A DNA stretch of 64,000 nucleotides from Pleionea mediterranea (GTDB lineage: Bacteria; Pseudomonadota; Gammaproteobacteria; Enterobacterales; Kangiellaceae): positions 184,209-248,208 of the forward strand of contig NZ_QGGU01000008.1 in assembly GCF_003148745.1 (NCBI RefSeq), read 5' to 3'. This document shows positions 19,710-28,812 of this stretch, one piece after another (within the stretch, counting starts at the first letter, position 1; the number at the start of each line of letters is the position of its first letter). A program made the translations under genes and the position numbers. The notes below the pieces were generated by a model. The model was given only the letters and a program-made list of their open reading frames with translations. It was not told the origin of the DNA and searched no databases.

Positions 19710-20837
19710 TTAAAGATTATCCAAAAAAGATTTTAATTCAGTAAATGCGCTTTTACCACTCCATTGTTGACCTTTGAATTCCCGCCCAAAGTTATAAAAC
19801 TCCCTGGCAAACTTAAAGCCCGATGCTCCCTTCTGCTGATAAACTTCTTTTAATATTTGGTAATCGCTAATAATGTCGTAGCTGGACAAAAAAAGTGATG
19901 TTAATGATGTTCCAGAACCCAATGTTACTAATGAAGGTTCAGGTAACAATTCCCTCTCCAGCTTTTCTAGACTAACAATATTTGTCTTACCAAGAACTTG
20001 TGCCAGTTGTCGATAAATTTGATAACTGGCATTAAACTTTCCTTCTAGACTGTAACCAGCAATGTGTGAAGTACCTAACATCACCTTTGATAGCAAAGAG
20101 TCATCGATCGCCGGTTCATTAGGCCATACATCCAACATTAAATCCCCTCCCTTATCACACCATTTTATGGCTGCTTCATTATCAAGAATGTTGCCTCTGG
20201 CAGCATTGATAATCAGTTTAGGGATTTGGCAATCAACCCGGTTGAAAAATTCATGATTAATAAACTGATAAGTTGCATGGGGTCCGGATTTGGTTAAAGG
20301 CGTATGGAAACTGATAACGTTACACTGCTCGGTTAACTGTTCTAACGAATGACTATTCACCAACTCGCCAGTTGCTTGTTTGGGTGGATCACAGAGTAAA
20401 CTTTCTATCCCTAAATATGACAAGAGTTTCGCCAATCGAGAGCCAATTGCCCCATAGCCAACAATACCGACACAAATATCATCCAATGTAAGCTGACGAG
20501 CGTTTAGCCAATAACTGATAGCACTCATTACATACTGTACAACAGCGACAGCATTGCAGCCCGGTGATGCACACCAATGGATGGACTGCGACTCAAGCCA
20601 GTCTTTGTCCAAGTGCTCGGTACCTATGGTGGCCGACCCAACAAATGACACGGGCGTGTTTTTCAATAAACTTTCATCAACCTGTGTGACCGATCGGATA
20701 ATCAGTGCATCGGTCTGTTTAAGGCCTGCATTGCAGATGGAGTCAGCCGGGACTAATGTCACCTCACCCAGCTCTCCAAACAACTGTTCAGCAAATGGAA
20801 TGGCTTTATCCACGGTAATTTTATAGCAAGAACTCAT
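19710..20837 (-). CDS. pdxB: Erythronate-4-phosphate dehydrogenase
   Basis: 375 aa D-2-hydroxyacid dehydrogenase. The NAD site is GIVGYGAIGSRLAKLL, the catalytic Arg lies in INAARGNILD, and the catalytic His is in GTSHIAGYSLEGK. The C-terminal dimerisation extension (about 285-375) separates PdxB from related dehydrogenases. It acts in pyridoxal 5'-phosphate synthesis. AAGAGAG precedes the ATG. Confidence 0.93.
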   Translation of the reverse strand: MSSCYKITVDKAIPFAEQLFGELGEVTLVPADSICNAGLKQTDALIIRSVTQVDESLLKNTPVSFVGSATIGTEHLDKDWLESQSIHWCASPGCNAVAVVQYVMSAISYWLNARQLTLDDICVGIVGYGAIGSRLAKLLSYLGIESLLCDPPKQATGELVNSHSLEQLTEQCNVISFHTPLTKSGPHATYQFINHEFFNRVDCQIPKLIINAARGNILDNEAAIKWCDKGGDLMLDVWPNEPAIDDSLLSKVMLGTSHIAGYSLEGKFNASYQIYRQLAQVLGKTNIVSLEKLERELLPEPSLVTLGSGTSLTSLFLSSYDIISDYQILKEVYQQKGASGFKFAREFYNFGREFKGQQWSGKSAFTELKSFLDNL

Positions 20838-20955
20838 TAACTCTCTTTGTATTCTGGTTAAAAAAGAACAATTTACCTGTTCAAGCAGGCTCTATATTCG
20901 ATAAAATAGCGCAAAATTTGAAATTAACCGCTTAAAACTGACGAAAAACTTAATT

Positions 20956-21510
20956 ATGACCGAGCAATTAGCAGAACATTATAAAGAAATATTAACCGGA
21001 CTGGGTGAAGATCTTACTCGCGATGGGCTGAAAGACACCCCCATGCGCGCAGCCAAGGCCATGAAGTTTTTAACACGCGGTTACACACAAAGTCTTGATG
21101 AAGTGGTCAACAATGCCATCTTCGAAAGTGACAATGATGAAATGGTCATTGTTAAGGACATTGAGCTTTATTCATTATGCGAGCATCACCTGCTGCCCTT
21201 TATTGGTAAATGTCAGGTGGCCTACATTCCTACCGGTAAAGTCATTGGTTTATCCAAAATTGCTCGAATTGTTGATATGTTTGCCCGGCGCTTACAAATT
21301 CAGGAAAACTTGACCAAACAAATTGCCGATGCCGTAATGGAAGTTACTCAGGCTGCTGGCGTGGCGGTTATTATTGATGCCAAACACATGTGTATGATGA
21401 TGCGCGGCGTTGAAAAACAAAACTCGGTAATGACCACCTCTGTTATGCTGGGTCAGTTTAGAAAATCTCAAGCAACACGCACCGAGTTTTTAAACCTGGT
21501 AAGAAGTTAA
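20956..21510 (+). CDS. folE: GTP cyclohydrolase I
   Basis: 184 aa, standard length. Zinc-site residues are in LCEHHLLPF and [11 protein letters not shown], with the conserved QNSVMTTS after them. It makes dihydroneopterin triphosphate for folate and, in many bacteria, for queuosine. It is followed by mnmC 77 bp downstream. Confidence 0.95.
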   Translation: MTEQLAEHYKEILTGLGEDLTRDGLKDTPMRAAKAMKFLTRGYTQSLDEVVNNAIFESDNDEMVIVKDIELYSLCEHHLLPFIGKCQVAYIPTGKVIGLSKIARIVDMFARRLQIQENLTKQIADAVMEVTQAAGVAVIIDAKHMCMMMRGVEKQNSVMTTSVMLGQFRKSQATRTEFLNLVRS

Positions 21511-21546
21511 CGCTGACGTGTGCTCATGATCATTATTAAAAGTATC

Positions 21547-21599
21547 ATGACTCAGGCTTGTATGATTCAAGCTTGCATCACTCAAAAATGATGCAAGCT
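21547..21599. repeat. Decayed 15-bp tandem repeat and hairpin at the mnmC start
   Basis: Units ATGACTCAGGCTTGT, ATGATTCAAGCTTGC and a partial ATCACTCAAAAATG follow one another from 21547. The last part also forms an 11-bp perfect stem (21570-21580 with 21589-21599) that covers the ATG codons chosen for mnmC. It could influence mnmC translation; that is inference. Confidence 0.5.
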
Positions 21600-23789
21600 C
21601 GCCTAACACCTGCAAATATTGAATGGCGCAACGACGTTCCCTATTCAGTTGATTTTGACGATATTTACTTTTCTCGCCAGGACGGCTTCGAAGAAACACG
21701 CTATACCTTCATTGATGGTAATCAATGTATAGAACGATGGAAAAACTACAATAAATCCTGTTTCTCGGTCATAGAGCTTGGTTTTGGTACGGGCCTTAAT
21801 TTTTTATCAACCTTATGGCATTGGCAACAATTTCGGCCAGACAATACAAAACTGATATATCGAAGTATTGAAAAGTTTCCTTTAACTCATCAGGATTTAA
21901 CAAAAGCCATACAATTATGGCCCATGTTTAATACTTTAGCCCCGCCGTTAATTGAACATTATCCACTACCGCTACAAGGGATCTGGAAGATAGCTTTTCC
22001 GGAACTCGGTGCTGAACTGCATTTAATGTGGATGGATGTTCAAGACGCCCTCCATCATATTCACTCCAACAACATCAAAGCTGATGCCTGGTATCTAGAT
22101 GGTTTTGCACCAGCAAAAAATAAAGATATATGGCAACAAGCGGCTTTTAATACCTTGTCAATGAGCTCATACCCAGAAGCAACTTTGGCAACATTTACCG
22201 CAGCCGGATTCGTTCGTCGAGGTTTAATGGAAGCTGGGTTTAATATTGAAAAACGAAAAGGTTTTGGTCAGAAACGAGAAATGCTGATTGGAAAAATAGC
22301 TACTCCCGATAACGCCAGTGAAGATCGGCGAAACACATCACAACAAAAGCCAACACTTAATAAAAAAATTCCCGCCTGGTATCAACCGCCAACACTAAAA
22401 AAAACCATTAACAGTATCGCCGTGATTGGTTCAGGCATCGCAGGAGCAACCACTGCACAAAAATTGGCTGAAGCGGGGTTTACTGTTACTGTTTTTGATC
22501 AAGCCAGTACCATTGCAAATGGCGCTTCAGGCAATAGCTCGGGTATTTATTACCCCTTTTTATCGAAAGACATTAACTTAACCACACAATTTTTCTTAAA
22601 CGCCTATCATCGTCTGCTTCATGATCTTGGCTACTATGATTTAAATCAATATAGCCATTCAGTGGGTGTGTTAAAGCTGTGTGAAAGTAAACATCAGGCG
22701 GAAGACTTGATAAATGCTTATTCGGAAAAACCACCATTAACGGATGTTGCATCATCTAACGATATGCCAACGTCGACTACTCAAGATGCAAACCGTTGGT
22801 TTACTATCGAAAAAGCAACGTTTAAAAGTAGCGAAAAAAATACTGAGCGTTGGGGCGTATTATTTCCTAAGTCGGGCTATTTATCGCCACAATCCATTTG
22901 CACACAACTGCTGAACCATAAAAATATCACTTTAAAATTAAACCATAAAGTTATTCAATTAAAGCGGTTAAGAGAGCAATGGCAATGTGCTGTCAACGAC
23001 TATTCTTCTGAAGTCACAACAGAAAAGCAATTATCATTCGATGCTATTATTCTTTGTAATAGTTTCGATGCAGACGCACTGTTACCGGATAGTTTTTTAC
23101 CCGCAATTAAGGTCCGTGGGCAAACAAGCTACTTAAGTGAAAGTGATATTGAAAACGAGGATAAAACTAGTTTTCGAGAATTAGTCGAATTAAATGACTC
23201 TGTCATCTGCGATCATATTTATATGTTTTTAGAAAACGAATATTTTCATAATAAAAACACGCAAAAAAAACACTCGAAAAATAAAAAACGTTTATATTTA
23301 GGCGCAACTTTTGAACAGGACAGCGCAGAGGAAAAGTTATTACAGAAGAGCCAACAAAATTTATTAAGCCAGTTTGAAGCGCTAAGTGGCATCAAAACCA
23401 AATCGGATAAAGCATTAAATGGTCGAGTGGGTTTTCGTTATTGCTCAGTAGACAGACTTCCTATGGTTGGGCCGGTACCCAATGCCTTTGAATATCTAAA
23501 CAATTATCGGCAATTATGGAAAGGTGCGCCTGAGCACAGGTTTTCGACTTCTGAATATTGGCCTGGCTTGTACATCAATATTGCTCATGGTGCACGGGGC
23601 ATTACCAGTAGCTTTCTTTCTGCTTCGCTAATCACGGAGTATTTAAGTGGTGCCGAGTTTTCACTAACCAATCGGCTGGTACAAGCGGTTCATCCGGCTC
23701 GTTTTCTGATAAAGGAACTCAAAAAGCATCCATCCGCACGATTAGCAAAAGTTAAACAGTTATCTACAGCACTCACTCATTCCGATTGA
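21588..23789 (+). CDS. mnmC: Bifunctional tRNA mnm5s2U methyltransferase/oxidase MnmC
   Basis: About 733 aa. The N-terminal methyltransferase half (IELGFGTGLNFLSTLWHW; about 1-245) is fused to an FAD oxidase half (IGSGIAGATTAQKLAEAG, about 270-720). It converts cmnm5s2U34 through nm5s2U to mnm5s2U at the wobble base of tRNA. I prefer ATG 21588 (MMQARLTPANIEWRND). A TTG at 21558 is in frame but lies inside short repeats. No clear Shine-Dalgarno serves either. Some 60-80 residues longer than E. coli MnmC, with inserts around 400-420 and 555-580. Confidence 0.92.
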   Translation: MMQARLTPANIEWRNDVPYSVDFDDIYFSRQDGFEETRYTFIDGNQCIERWKNYNKSCFSVIELGFGTGLNFLSTLWHWQQFRPDNTKLIYRSIEKFPLTHQDLTKAIQLWPMFNTLAPPLIEHYPLPLQGIWKIAFPELGAELHLMWMDVQDALHHIHSNNIKADAWYLDGFAPAKNKDIWQQAAFNTLSMSSYPEATLATFTAAGFVRRGLMEAGFNIEKRKGFGQKREMLIGKIATPDNASEDRRNTSQQKPTLNKKIPAWYQPPTLKKTINSIAVIGSGIAGATTAQKLAEAGFTVTVFDQASTIANGASGNSSGIYYPFLSKDINLTTQFFLNAYHRLLHDLGYYDLNQYSHSVGVLKLCESKHQAEDLINAYSEKPPLTDVASSNDMPTSTTQDANRWFTIEKATFKSSEKNTERWGVLFPKSGYLSPQSICTQLLNHKNITLKLNHKVIQLKRLREQWQCAVNDYSSEVTTEKQLSFDAIILCNSFDADALLPDSFLPAIKVRGQTSYLSESDIENEDKTSFRELVELNDSVICDHIYMFLENEYFHNKNTQKKHSKNKKRLYLGATFEQDSAEEKLLQKSQQNLLSQFEALSGIKTKSDKALNGRVGFRYCSVDRLPMVGPVPNAFEYLNNYRQLWKGAPEHRFSTSEYWPGLYINIAHGARGITSSFLSASLITEYLSGAEFSLTNRLVQAVHPARFLIKELKKHPSARLAKVKQLSTALTHSD

Positions 23790-24076
23790 GACTTAATTGT
23801 AACCTCAAAGCTATTCATTAATTGACCCGATGTACCAGCCACGTCAATTTCAGCAGCAACCTGACCTTTCTCAATATCTGCCAACGTATTCTTCATGGTT
23901 AAAATTGCTTCAGCATTCCAGTCTCTACCTTCAAATAAATCGTATTTAATTTGTTGAAGGGCCAGAGCAGTTTGCACTGGTATTTGATAAAGTCCGTTAA
24001 TTACGTAGCGATTTTCGGCATAAACAGCTGACGTGGCAAAAAGACCAACCAATAAAAGTTTTTTTAAATTACTCAT
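23777..24076 (-). CDS. Small secreted protein of unknown function
   Basis: 99 aa. A signal peptide (MSNLKKLLLVGLFATSAVYA, about 1-20) is followed by about 79 mature residues without Cys. AGGTG precedes the ATG. The 3' end overlaps the convergent mnmC by 13 bp. I do not recognise the family; the mature part looks alpha/beta and soluble in the periplasm. Confidence 0.65.
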   Translation of the reverse strand: MSNLKKLLLVGLFATSAVYAENRYVINGLYQIPVQTALALQQIKYDLFEGRDWNAEAILTMKNTLADIEKGQVAAEIDVAGTSGQLMNSFEVTIKSQSE

Positions 24077-24313
24077 ACTGCACCTCTTTATCTTAAGAAT
24101 GTTTCACCTTAATCTTTCCACAAATAAATGTGTCAGTGTGAGCCGAACTGTGTTAATTCATGTCATGGAAGCTGTTTATTAATGCTTTGCAATAGGTATT
24201 GAAATTAAATCGATCGAAACAGAATGGATATTTAAACAGAGAAAGATTTGAAATAGAAAAGCAAAACCCTACAGATATTGGCAATCTTAATTGAACGATA
24301 AATTTCGGGCATT

Positions 24314-24340
24314 AAAAAAGGCAGCCGAAGCTGCCTTTTA
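24314..24340 (-). terminator. Intrinsic terminator of the small RNA
   Basis: On the minus strand GGCAGC-TTCG-GCTGCC forms a 6-bp GC-rich stem with a UUCG tetraloop, followed by six T. There is no protein gene upstream on that strand, so it must end an RNA gene. Confidence 0.9.
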
Positions 24341-24558
24341 TGAGACGTTAATCTCGTCCATTTTTAATCCATTACTCAAATCCGTCGAGTTCCTATGGCT
24401 ATCCCTAACATTTCCTGATCATCAAGCGCTGAATCGTCCATGCCCTGATTCCCTAAAACTGTCTCCTGACAGTATCCTTGTGAACTTGTCATTCCGCATA
24501 AACGGAACTGCCTCATGGCTTAATCCATTCCCTGTCCACACCCGAAATGTTACTGGAA
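24314..24558 (-). ncRNA. CsrB/RsmZ-like CsrA-sequestering small RNA
   Basis: A 760-bp gene-free gap holds on the minus strand a transcript unit of about 245 nt with 14 GGA motifs between 24537 and 24357. One is the AGGA loop of the perfect hairpin ACTGTC-AGGA-GACAGT (24473-24458); the 5' part carries GGACAGGGAATGGA, much like the 5' end of E. coli CsrB. Such RNAs sequester CsrA/RsmA and so relieve repression of its target mRNAs. The unit has its own promoter, a GacA box upstream and an intrinsic terminator at the end. No ORF on either strand looks real. The exact 5' end (about 24557-24560) is estimated from the -10 box. Confidence 0.85.
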
Positions 24559-24563
24559 CCAGA

Positions 24564-24591
24564 ATTATAAACAACGCCTGTAACGTGTAAT
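24564..24591 (-). promoter_or_regulatory. Promoter of the small RNA
   Basis: The minus strand has a perfect -10 TATAAT (24569-24564) and, 16 bp upstream, ATTACA (24591-24586), a 4/6 match to TTGACA. The start would be near 24558, directly before the GGA-rich sequence. Confidence 0.65.
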
Positions 24592-24720
24592 TATTACCGA
24601 ATAAAACTTGAACCACTTCACACGAGGATTATTTTACTATAAATATCATGAAGTTACAGCATTACAAATTAACCAGCATCCGCATTGCTGATAGCGATTA
24701 GTTAGAATATCGCACGACAG

Positions 24721-24738
24721 TGTAAGAGATCTCTTACA
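24721..24738. promoter_or_regulatory. GacA/UvrY box
   Basis: TGTAAGAGATCTCTTACA is a fully palindromic exact match to the GacA upstream element TGTAAG-N6-CTTACA. It is centred about 170 bp upstream of the predicted RNA start, close to the far-upstream placement known for rsm RNA genes of Pseudomonas. Confidence 0.85.
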
Positions 24739-24852
24739 CGCTAATAAGACATATACTTACGTTCCATAGGTTTGATGATAAATAGCACCTTTGTTTTATC
24801 CTGAGCAACGAGTACCATCAGCTGGTTTGCCACTATTTTGCATGAGAAACTT

Positions 24853-25947
24853 TTGAAAAAAATATTACTTTTATCCGCCTACAATACACCCAGTCATGAC
24901 TATTGGGCCAATGGCCTGATACAACAATTGCCCGACTATAACTGGACACTGTGCAGCTTACCGCCCAGATATTTCGCCTGGCGGATCAGAGGTAATAGTT
25001 TAACCTGGGGCAAAGGAGATTATCCGGAGCTGAATGATCACTATGATCTGATAATAGCAACCTCTATGGTGGACATTACCGCTCTTAGAGGATTTAGGGC
25101 CAACCTCGCAACTACCCCTTTGATTGTTTATTTCCATGAAAACCAGTTCGACTATCCAATCTCGGAACATCAATCAGAAGATGTTCACATCAAATTATTA
25201 TCCCTGTACAACGCAGCCTGTGCCGACAAAATACTGTTTAACTCGCAATATAATTTAACCACCTTTATAAAAGGCGCCAGGCAGCTGCTAAAAAAACTGC
25301 CGGATCACAAACCCGATAAACTTATCGAGCAGATAGAGCAAAACTCTGCTGTTGTACCGGTACCTTTAACAGGCAAAGCCAATCCCAGTAAAACCATCAT
25401 CGCTCATTCACCTTTAACGATTCTATGGAATCACCGCTGGGAATACGATAAAAACCCGGATGTATTCTTTTTGGCGCTGCGTTTATTAAAACAACAGGCC
25501 GTGCCTTTTCATTTAAACATCATTGGCCAATCGTTCCGGCAGTCGCCAGGAATTTTTGCATCGGCTCAACAGGAGTTTAAACGGGAAATTAACCGTTGGG
25601 GCTTTCAGCCACCAGAGCAGTACAGGGCGTCTCTTCGTGAATGCGATCTTGTGATTTCAACTTCACTGCACGACTTTCAAGGCCTTGCTGTTCAAGAAGC
25701 CATTCGAGAAGGCTGTATTCCAATTTGCCCTGACAGAGTGGCCTACCCAGAATATATACCAATGTCTTTGCAATACACTGGCGTTGCCGATAATCAACAA
25801 CTCGAAGCCGAGAACCTGACCAATTTTATTAAAAACATCTATCTGAATGGCTATAAGCAAAATAATTTATTATTAAAAAACTATTACTGGTCCGATTTAC
25901 GAGCTGTGTATCGTCAGCAAATCGAACAAATAATAAACACAGAGTAG
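24853..25947 (+). CDS. DUF3524 glycosyltransferase, tRNA-queuosine mannosyltransferase-like
   Basis: About 365 aa. An N-terminal DUF3524 domain (LLLSAYNTPSHDYWANGL, FHENQFDYP; about 1-170) precedes a GT4-like domain (HRWEYDKNPDVFF, STSLHDFQGLAVQEAI). This is the architecture of GTDC1/QTMAN, which puts mannose on queuosine of tRNA-Asp. I chose the TTG at 24853, with GAGAA upstream; a TTG at 24838 is also in frame and no ATG fits. The bacterial substrate is inferred. queG in the same window shows that the cell can make queuosine. Confidence 0.78.
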   Translation: MKKILLLSAYNTPSHDYWANGLIQQLPDYNWTLCSLPPRYFAWRIRGNSLTWGKGDYPELNDHYDLIIATSMVDITALRGFRANLATTPLIVYFHENQFDYPISEHQSEDVHIKLLSLYNAACADKILFNSQYNLTTFIKGARQLLKKLPDHKPDKLIEQIEQNSAVVPVPLTGKANPSKTIIAHSPLTILWNHRWEYDKNPDVFFLALRLLKQQAVPFHLNIIGQSFRQSPGIFASAQQEFKREINRWGFQPPEQYRASLRECDLVISTSLHDFQGLAVQEAIREGCIPICPDRVAYPEYIPMSLQYTGVADNQQLEAENLTNFIKNIYLNGYKQNNLLLKNYYWSDLRAVYRQQIEQIINTE

Positions 25948-26045
25948 ACATTTTATCCGTCTACTTAATAAAACACGGCGTGAGTTGTTGCGATTGTTGG
26001 CGTGAAAGGCTAGATTGCACCATCGCTAATTTATATAAAAATACT

Positions 26046-26651
26046 ATGTATCGACTGCACATTCTTTTTCTCGCGTTTTGCTCCGGCTTTTCAATTATGA
26101 CCGTTGAACTATTGGGCGGACGCATCATGGCGCCCTACTTTGGCGGTAGTATCTATGTCTGGGGAAGCATCATTACTATCTTTATGCTGGCGTTATCATT
26201 TGGTTATCTAATGGGCGGGCGCTGGTCAATTAAGTCACCAAACAACCTTAAATACGGCAGCCTGTTTATTATTTCCGGCCTGTTACTTCTACCGATGATC
26301 CTGTTTGGTGAAAACATCATGCAATGGATTTTTGAGCGATTCGAGGATCCAAGATACGGCTCATTACTCGGTGCCAGTGGGTTATTTTTATTACCCACAT
26401 TGGTCATGGGGATGATTGCTCCATACTCTGTCAGACTGCTGGTCATTTCAGCAGAGCACAGCGGCCAAACTGCGGGGTTCCTGTATTTTGTATCAACCAT
26501 AGGTAGCGCATTGGGAACCATTTTAACGTCCTTCTATCTGGTACTCTGGTTTGAAATCAATGTTATTTTATGGGTAATCTTTGCAACCTTTATCGCTTGT
26601 GGTTCATCTGCCATATTGAGACATCTTTATCTGGATCCGAAACATGTTTAA
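26046..26651 (+). CDS. Membrane half of a split MFS/spermidine synthase-like protein
   Basis: 201 aa from ATG 26046 (MYRLHILFLAF), with about five to six membrane helices. The start SGFSIMTVELLGGRIMAPYFG is the signature of the fused MFS/spermidine synthase family. An upstream start at 25980 would add a Cys-rich, unlikely leader. It overlaps the next gene by 8 bp; together they equal the single fused protein of other bacteria. Transported or modified substrate unknown. Confidence 0.8.
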   Translation: MYRLHILFLAFCSGFSIMTVELLGGRIMAPYFGGSIYVWGSIITIFMLALSFGYLMGGRWSIKSPNNLKYGSLFIISGLLLLPMILFGENIMQWIFERFEDPRYGSLLGASGLFLLPTLVMGMIAPYSVRLLVISAEHSGQTAGFLYFVSTIGSALGTILTSFYLVLWFEINVILWVIFATFIACGSSAILRHLYLDPKHV

Positions 26652-27537
26652 TTTAATGATTCGAATTTGTTTGCTGCTCGGTGTTTGCTCTACCTTACAA
26701 GCTAAAGACATTATTCACACCGAAAAATCTTTGTATCGAAACATCAGTGTGGTTAAAGAAGATTCTCTGCTTTGCCTGGTGTTTGAAACACGAAAAGATA
26801 ATCCTCCCTATCAAACCTGCGTTGATGAAACTGACAAAAAACGCCTGGTGTTTTCCTACACCAAACTGGTGTTATCAGGATTGCTGTATAAGCCCGAAGC
26901 GGATCATATACTGGTGATTGGACTGGGCGGCGGCACTTTGCCCATGACCTTAAAAGAGTTATTGCCCGAGGCAAAAATCACTTCCGTTGAAATTGATCCT
27001 TCAGTGACTAAAATTGCCCGGCAGTACTTTGACTATCAGGAAGATGATCGAATTGACACGGTTACTCAGGATGGCCGATTGTTTATAAAGCGCGCCGCGT
27101 TAAACAATAAACAGTATGACTGGATTATATTGGATGCCTTTAATGGCGACTATATTCCTGAACATTTAATGACACAGGAGTTTCTGCAGGAAGTAAAACA
27201 GGTGTTAACCGATGATGGTATTGTTACCGCCAATACCTTCAGCGAAAGTAAGCTTTACGCCTATGAGTCAGCTACCTATCAATCGGTGTTTGGTGACTTT
27301 TATAATGTAAAACGTCGAAATACCGGCAATCGTATTGTTTTGGCTACCAATAATAAAAGCCTTAAACCGTTACCGGTTATCAAACAAAATGCCGAAAAAT
27401 GGCAAACAGCGTTTGACGTATTTGGTGTCGACAGTGACTGGATCTATCATCGTTTTACACCGGAAAAAGACTGGGACGAAAACAGTGAGATTCTTACTGA
27501 TCAGTACGCACCGGTGAATCTACTTAAAAATGACTGA
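26644..27537 (+). CDS. Spermidine synthase-like protein with signal peptide
   Basis: 297 aa. A cleavable signal (about 1-20, ending LQA) is followed by a Rossmann methyltransferase-like fold with VIGLGGGTLPMTL and SVEIDP, then DWIILDAFNGDYIPEHL. It resembles polyamine synthases but carries an export signal, so it may act outside the cytoplasm together with the preceding membrane half. True aminopropyltransfer is not shown by the sequence. Confidence 0.78.
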   Translation: MFNLMIRICLLLGVCSTLQAKDIIHTEKSLYRNISVVKEDSLLCLVFETRKDNPPYQTCVDETDKKRLVFSYTKLVLSGLLYKPEADHILVIGLGGGTLPMTLKELLPEAKITSVEIDPSVTKIARQYFDYQEDDRIDTVTQDGRLFIKRAALNNKQYDWIILDAFNGDYIPEHLMTQEFLQEVKQVLTDDGIVTANTFSESKLYAYESATYQSVFGDFYNVKRRNTGNRIVLATNNKSLKPLPVIKQNAEKWQTAFDVFGVDSDWIYHRFTPEKDWDENSEILTDQYAPVNLLKND

Positions 27538-27550
27538 ACAAAGCGATATA

Positions 27551-27577
27551 AAAAAAGCCGGATAACCGGCTTTTTTT
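27551..27577. terminator. Bidirectional terminator
   Basis: AAAAAAGCCGG-ATAA-CCGGCTTTTTT is a perfect stem with an A-run and a T-run. It lies between two convergent genes and can end transcription from both sides. Confidence 0.92.
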
Positions 27578-27600
27578 CTGATATTAACCAATCAAAAATA

Positions 27601-28764
27601 TTAATCTTGCAAGGCCTGATCAATATCTTGCATCAAATCATCGGCATCTTCGATCCCCACTGACAATCGAACCAGACTATCAGTGATACCCAGTTCAGCT
27701 CGAATATCTTCGGGTACAGAAGCATGGGTCATAATGGCAGGATGGTTCACCAGACTTTCAACACCACCCAAGCTTTCTGCCAATGTGAAAACATTTAAGT
27801 TTTCCATAAATCGTTTGGTTTTCTCCAACCCACCCTTAACCACAATAGAAATCATTCCGCCGAAGCCACTCATTTGTTCGGTAGCCAGCTCATGTTGAGG
27901 ATGAGACACAAGACCCGGATAATAAACACGCTCAATCATTGGGTGTAACTCTAACCATTGAGCAATTTTCAATCCGCTTTCATTATGCCGCTGCATGCGC
28001 AGTGCTAATGTTTTAACACCCCGCAGTGCCAGATAACTGTCGAAAGGACCAGCAATAGCGCCTGCTGAGTTTTGCAAAAAAGCCATTTGCTCACGAACGT
28101 CCTGATTATCACCAACAATTGCTAATCCGCCAACCATATCGGAATGACCATTGATGTATTTGGTGGCCGAGTGCATCACTAAATCAAACCCTAGCTCTAA
28201 CGGCTTTTGATTAAAAGGCGTGGCAAAGGTGTTATCAGCTACTGCAATTAAATTATGCTCTTTCGCGAAGGCGGCAATTTTTTTCAAATCCACCACTTTT
28301 AGCATTGGATTGGTTGGCGTTTCTATCCAAATCATTTTGGTGTTTGGTTTTAATGCCGCTTTTAAATTATCAAGATTGCTCAAGTCGACGTATGAAAACT
28401 GAAGGTTTGCCGTGCGTTGACGTACTTTATCAAACAGGCGAAAGGTACCACCGTATAAATCATCCATCGCAATCACATGATCGCCTGCGTCCAATAACTC
28501 AAGAATAGTAGCCGTTGCTGCCATACCCGAAGCAAAAGCAAAACCCTGTGTTCCGCCTTCCAAATCAGCCACACAACGCTCATAAGCAAACCGGGTAGGA
28601 TTTTGACTGCGCGAATACTCAAACCCAGAATGCTCACCCGGGCTGGATTGCACATAGGTGGATGTTTGATATATGGCAGGCATAACAGCACCGGTAGTTG
28701 GATCAGGTGCCTGGCCGGCATGAATTACTCGGGTATCAAATTTTAAGTTTTTGGTGTCTTGCAT
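27601..28764 (-). CDS. Cystathionine gamma-lyase/synthase family enzyme
   Basis: About 387 aa from MQDTKNLKFDTRVIHAG. Cys/Met metabolism PLP enzyme: the PLP lysine is in HSATKYINGHSDMVGG, and DDLYGGTFRLF and PTNPMLKVVD are family motifs. Next to a cystathionine beta-synthase it most likely works as the gamma-lyase of reverse transsulfuration (cysteine from cystathionine). A gamma-synthase role cannot be excluded from sequence. It lies 48 bp downstream of cbs in the same direction. Confidence 0.88.
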   Translation of the reverse strand: MQDTKNLKFDTRVIHAGQAPDPTTGAVMPAIYQTSTYVQSSPGEHSGFEYSRSQNPTRFAYERCVADLEGGTQGFAFASGMAATATILELLDAGDHVIAMDDLYGGTFRLFDKVRQRTANLQFSYVDLSNLDNLKAALKPNTKMIWIETPTNPMLKVVDLKKIAAFAKEHNLIAVADNTFATPFNQKPLELGFDLVMHSATKYINGHSDMVGGLAIVGDNQDVREQMAFLQNSAGAIAGPFDSYLALRGVKTLALRMQRHNESGLKIAQWLELHPMIERVYYPGLVSHPQHELATEQMSGFGGMISIVVKGGLEKTKRFMENLNVFTLAESLGGVESLVNHPAIMTHASVPEDIRAELGITDSLVRLSVGIEDADDLMQDIDQALQD

Positions 28765-28812
28765 TAGAAAGTCTCTCAATAAAAATTAATATACGATGAT
28801 AATGACACAGAC

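Noticed and set aside
21570..21599. folE terminator
   Set aside because: The stem is perfect but no T-run follows, and it overlaps the mnmC start region. Kept as repeat/hairpin only.
24291..24590. 99-codon ORF on the plus strand and a 64-codon ORF on the minus strand (24422-24616)
   Set aside because: Both lie across the GGA-rich RNA gene and its terminator, lack ribosome sites and code for low-quality sequence. The RNA explains the region better.
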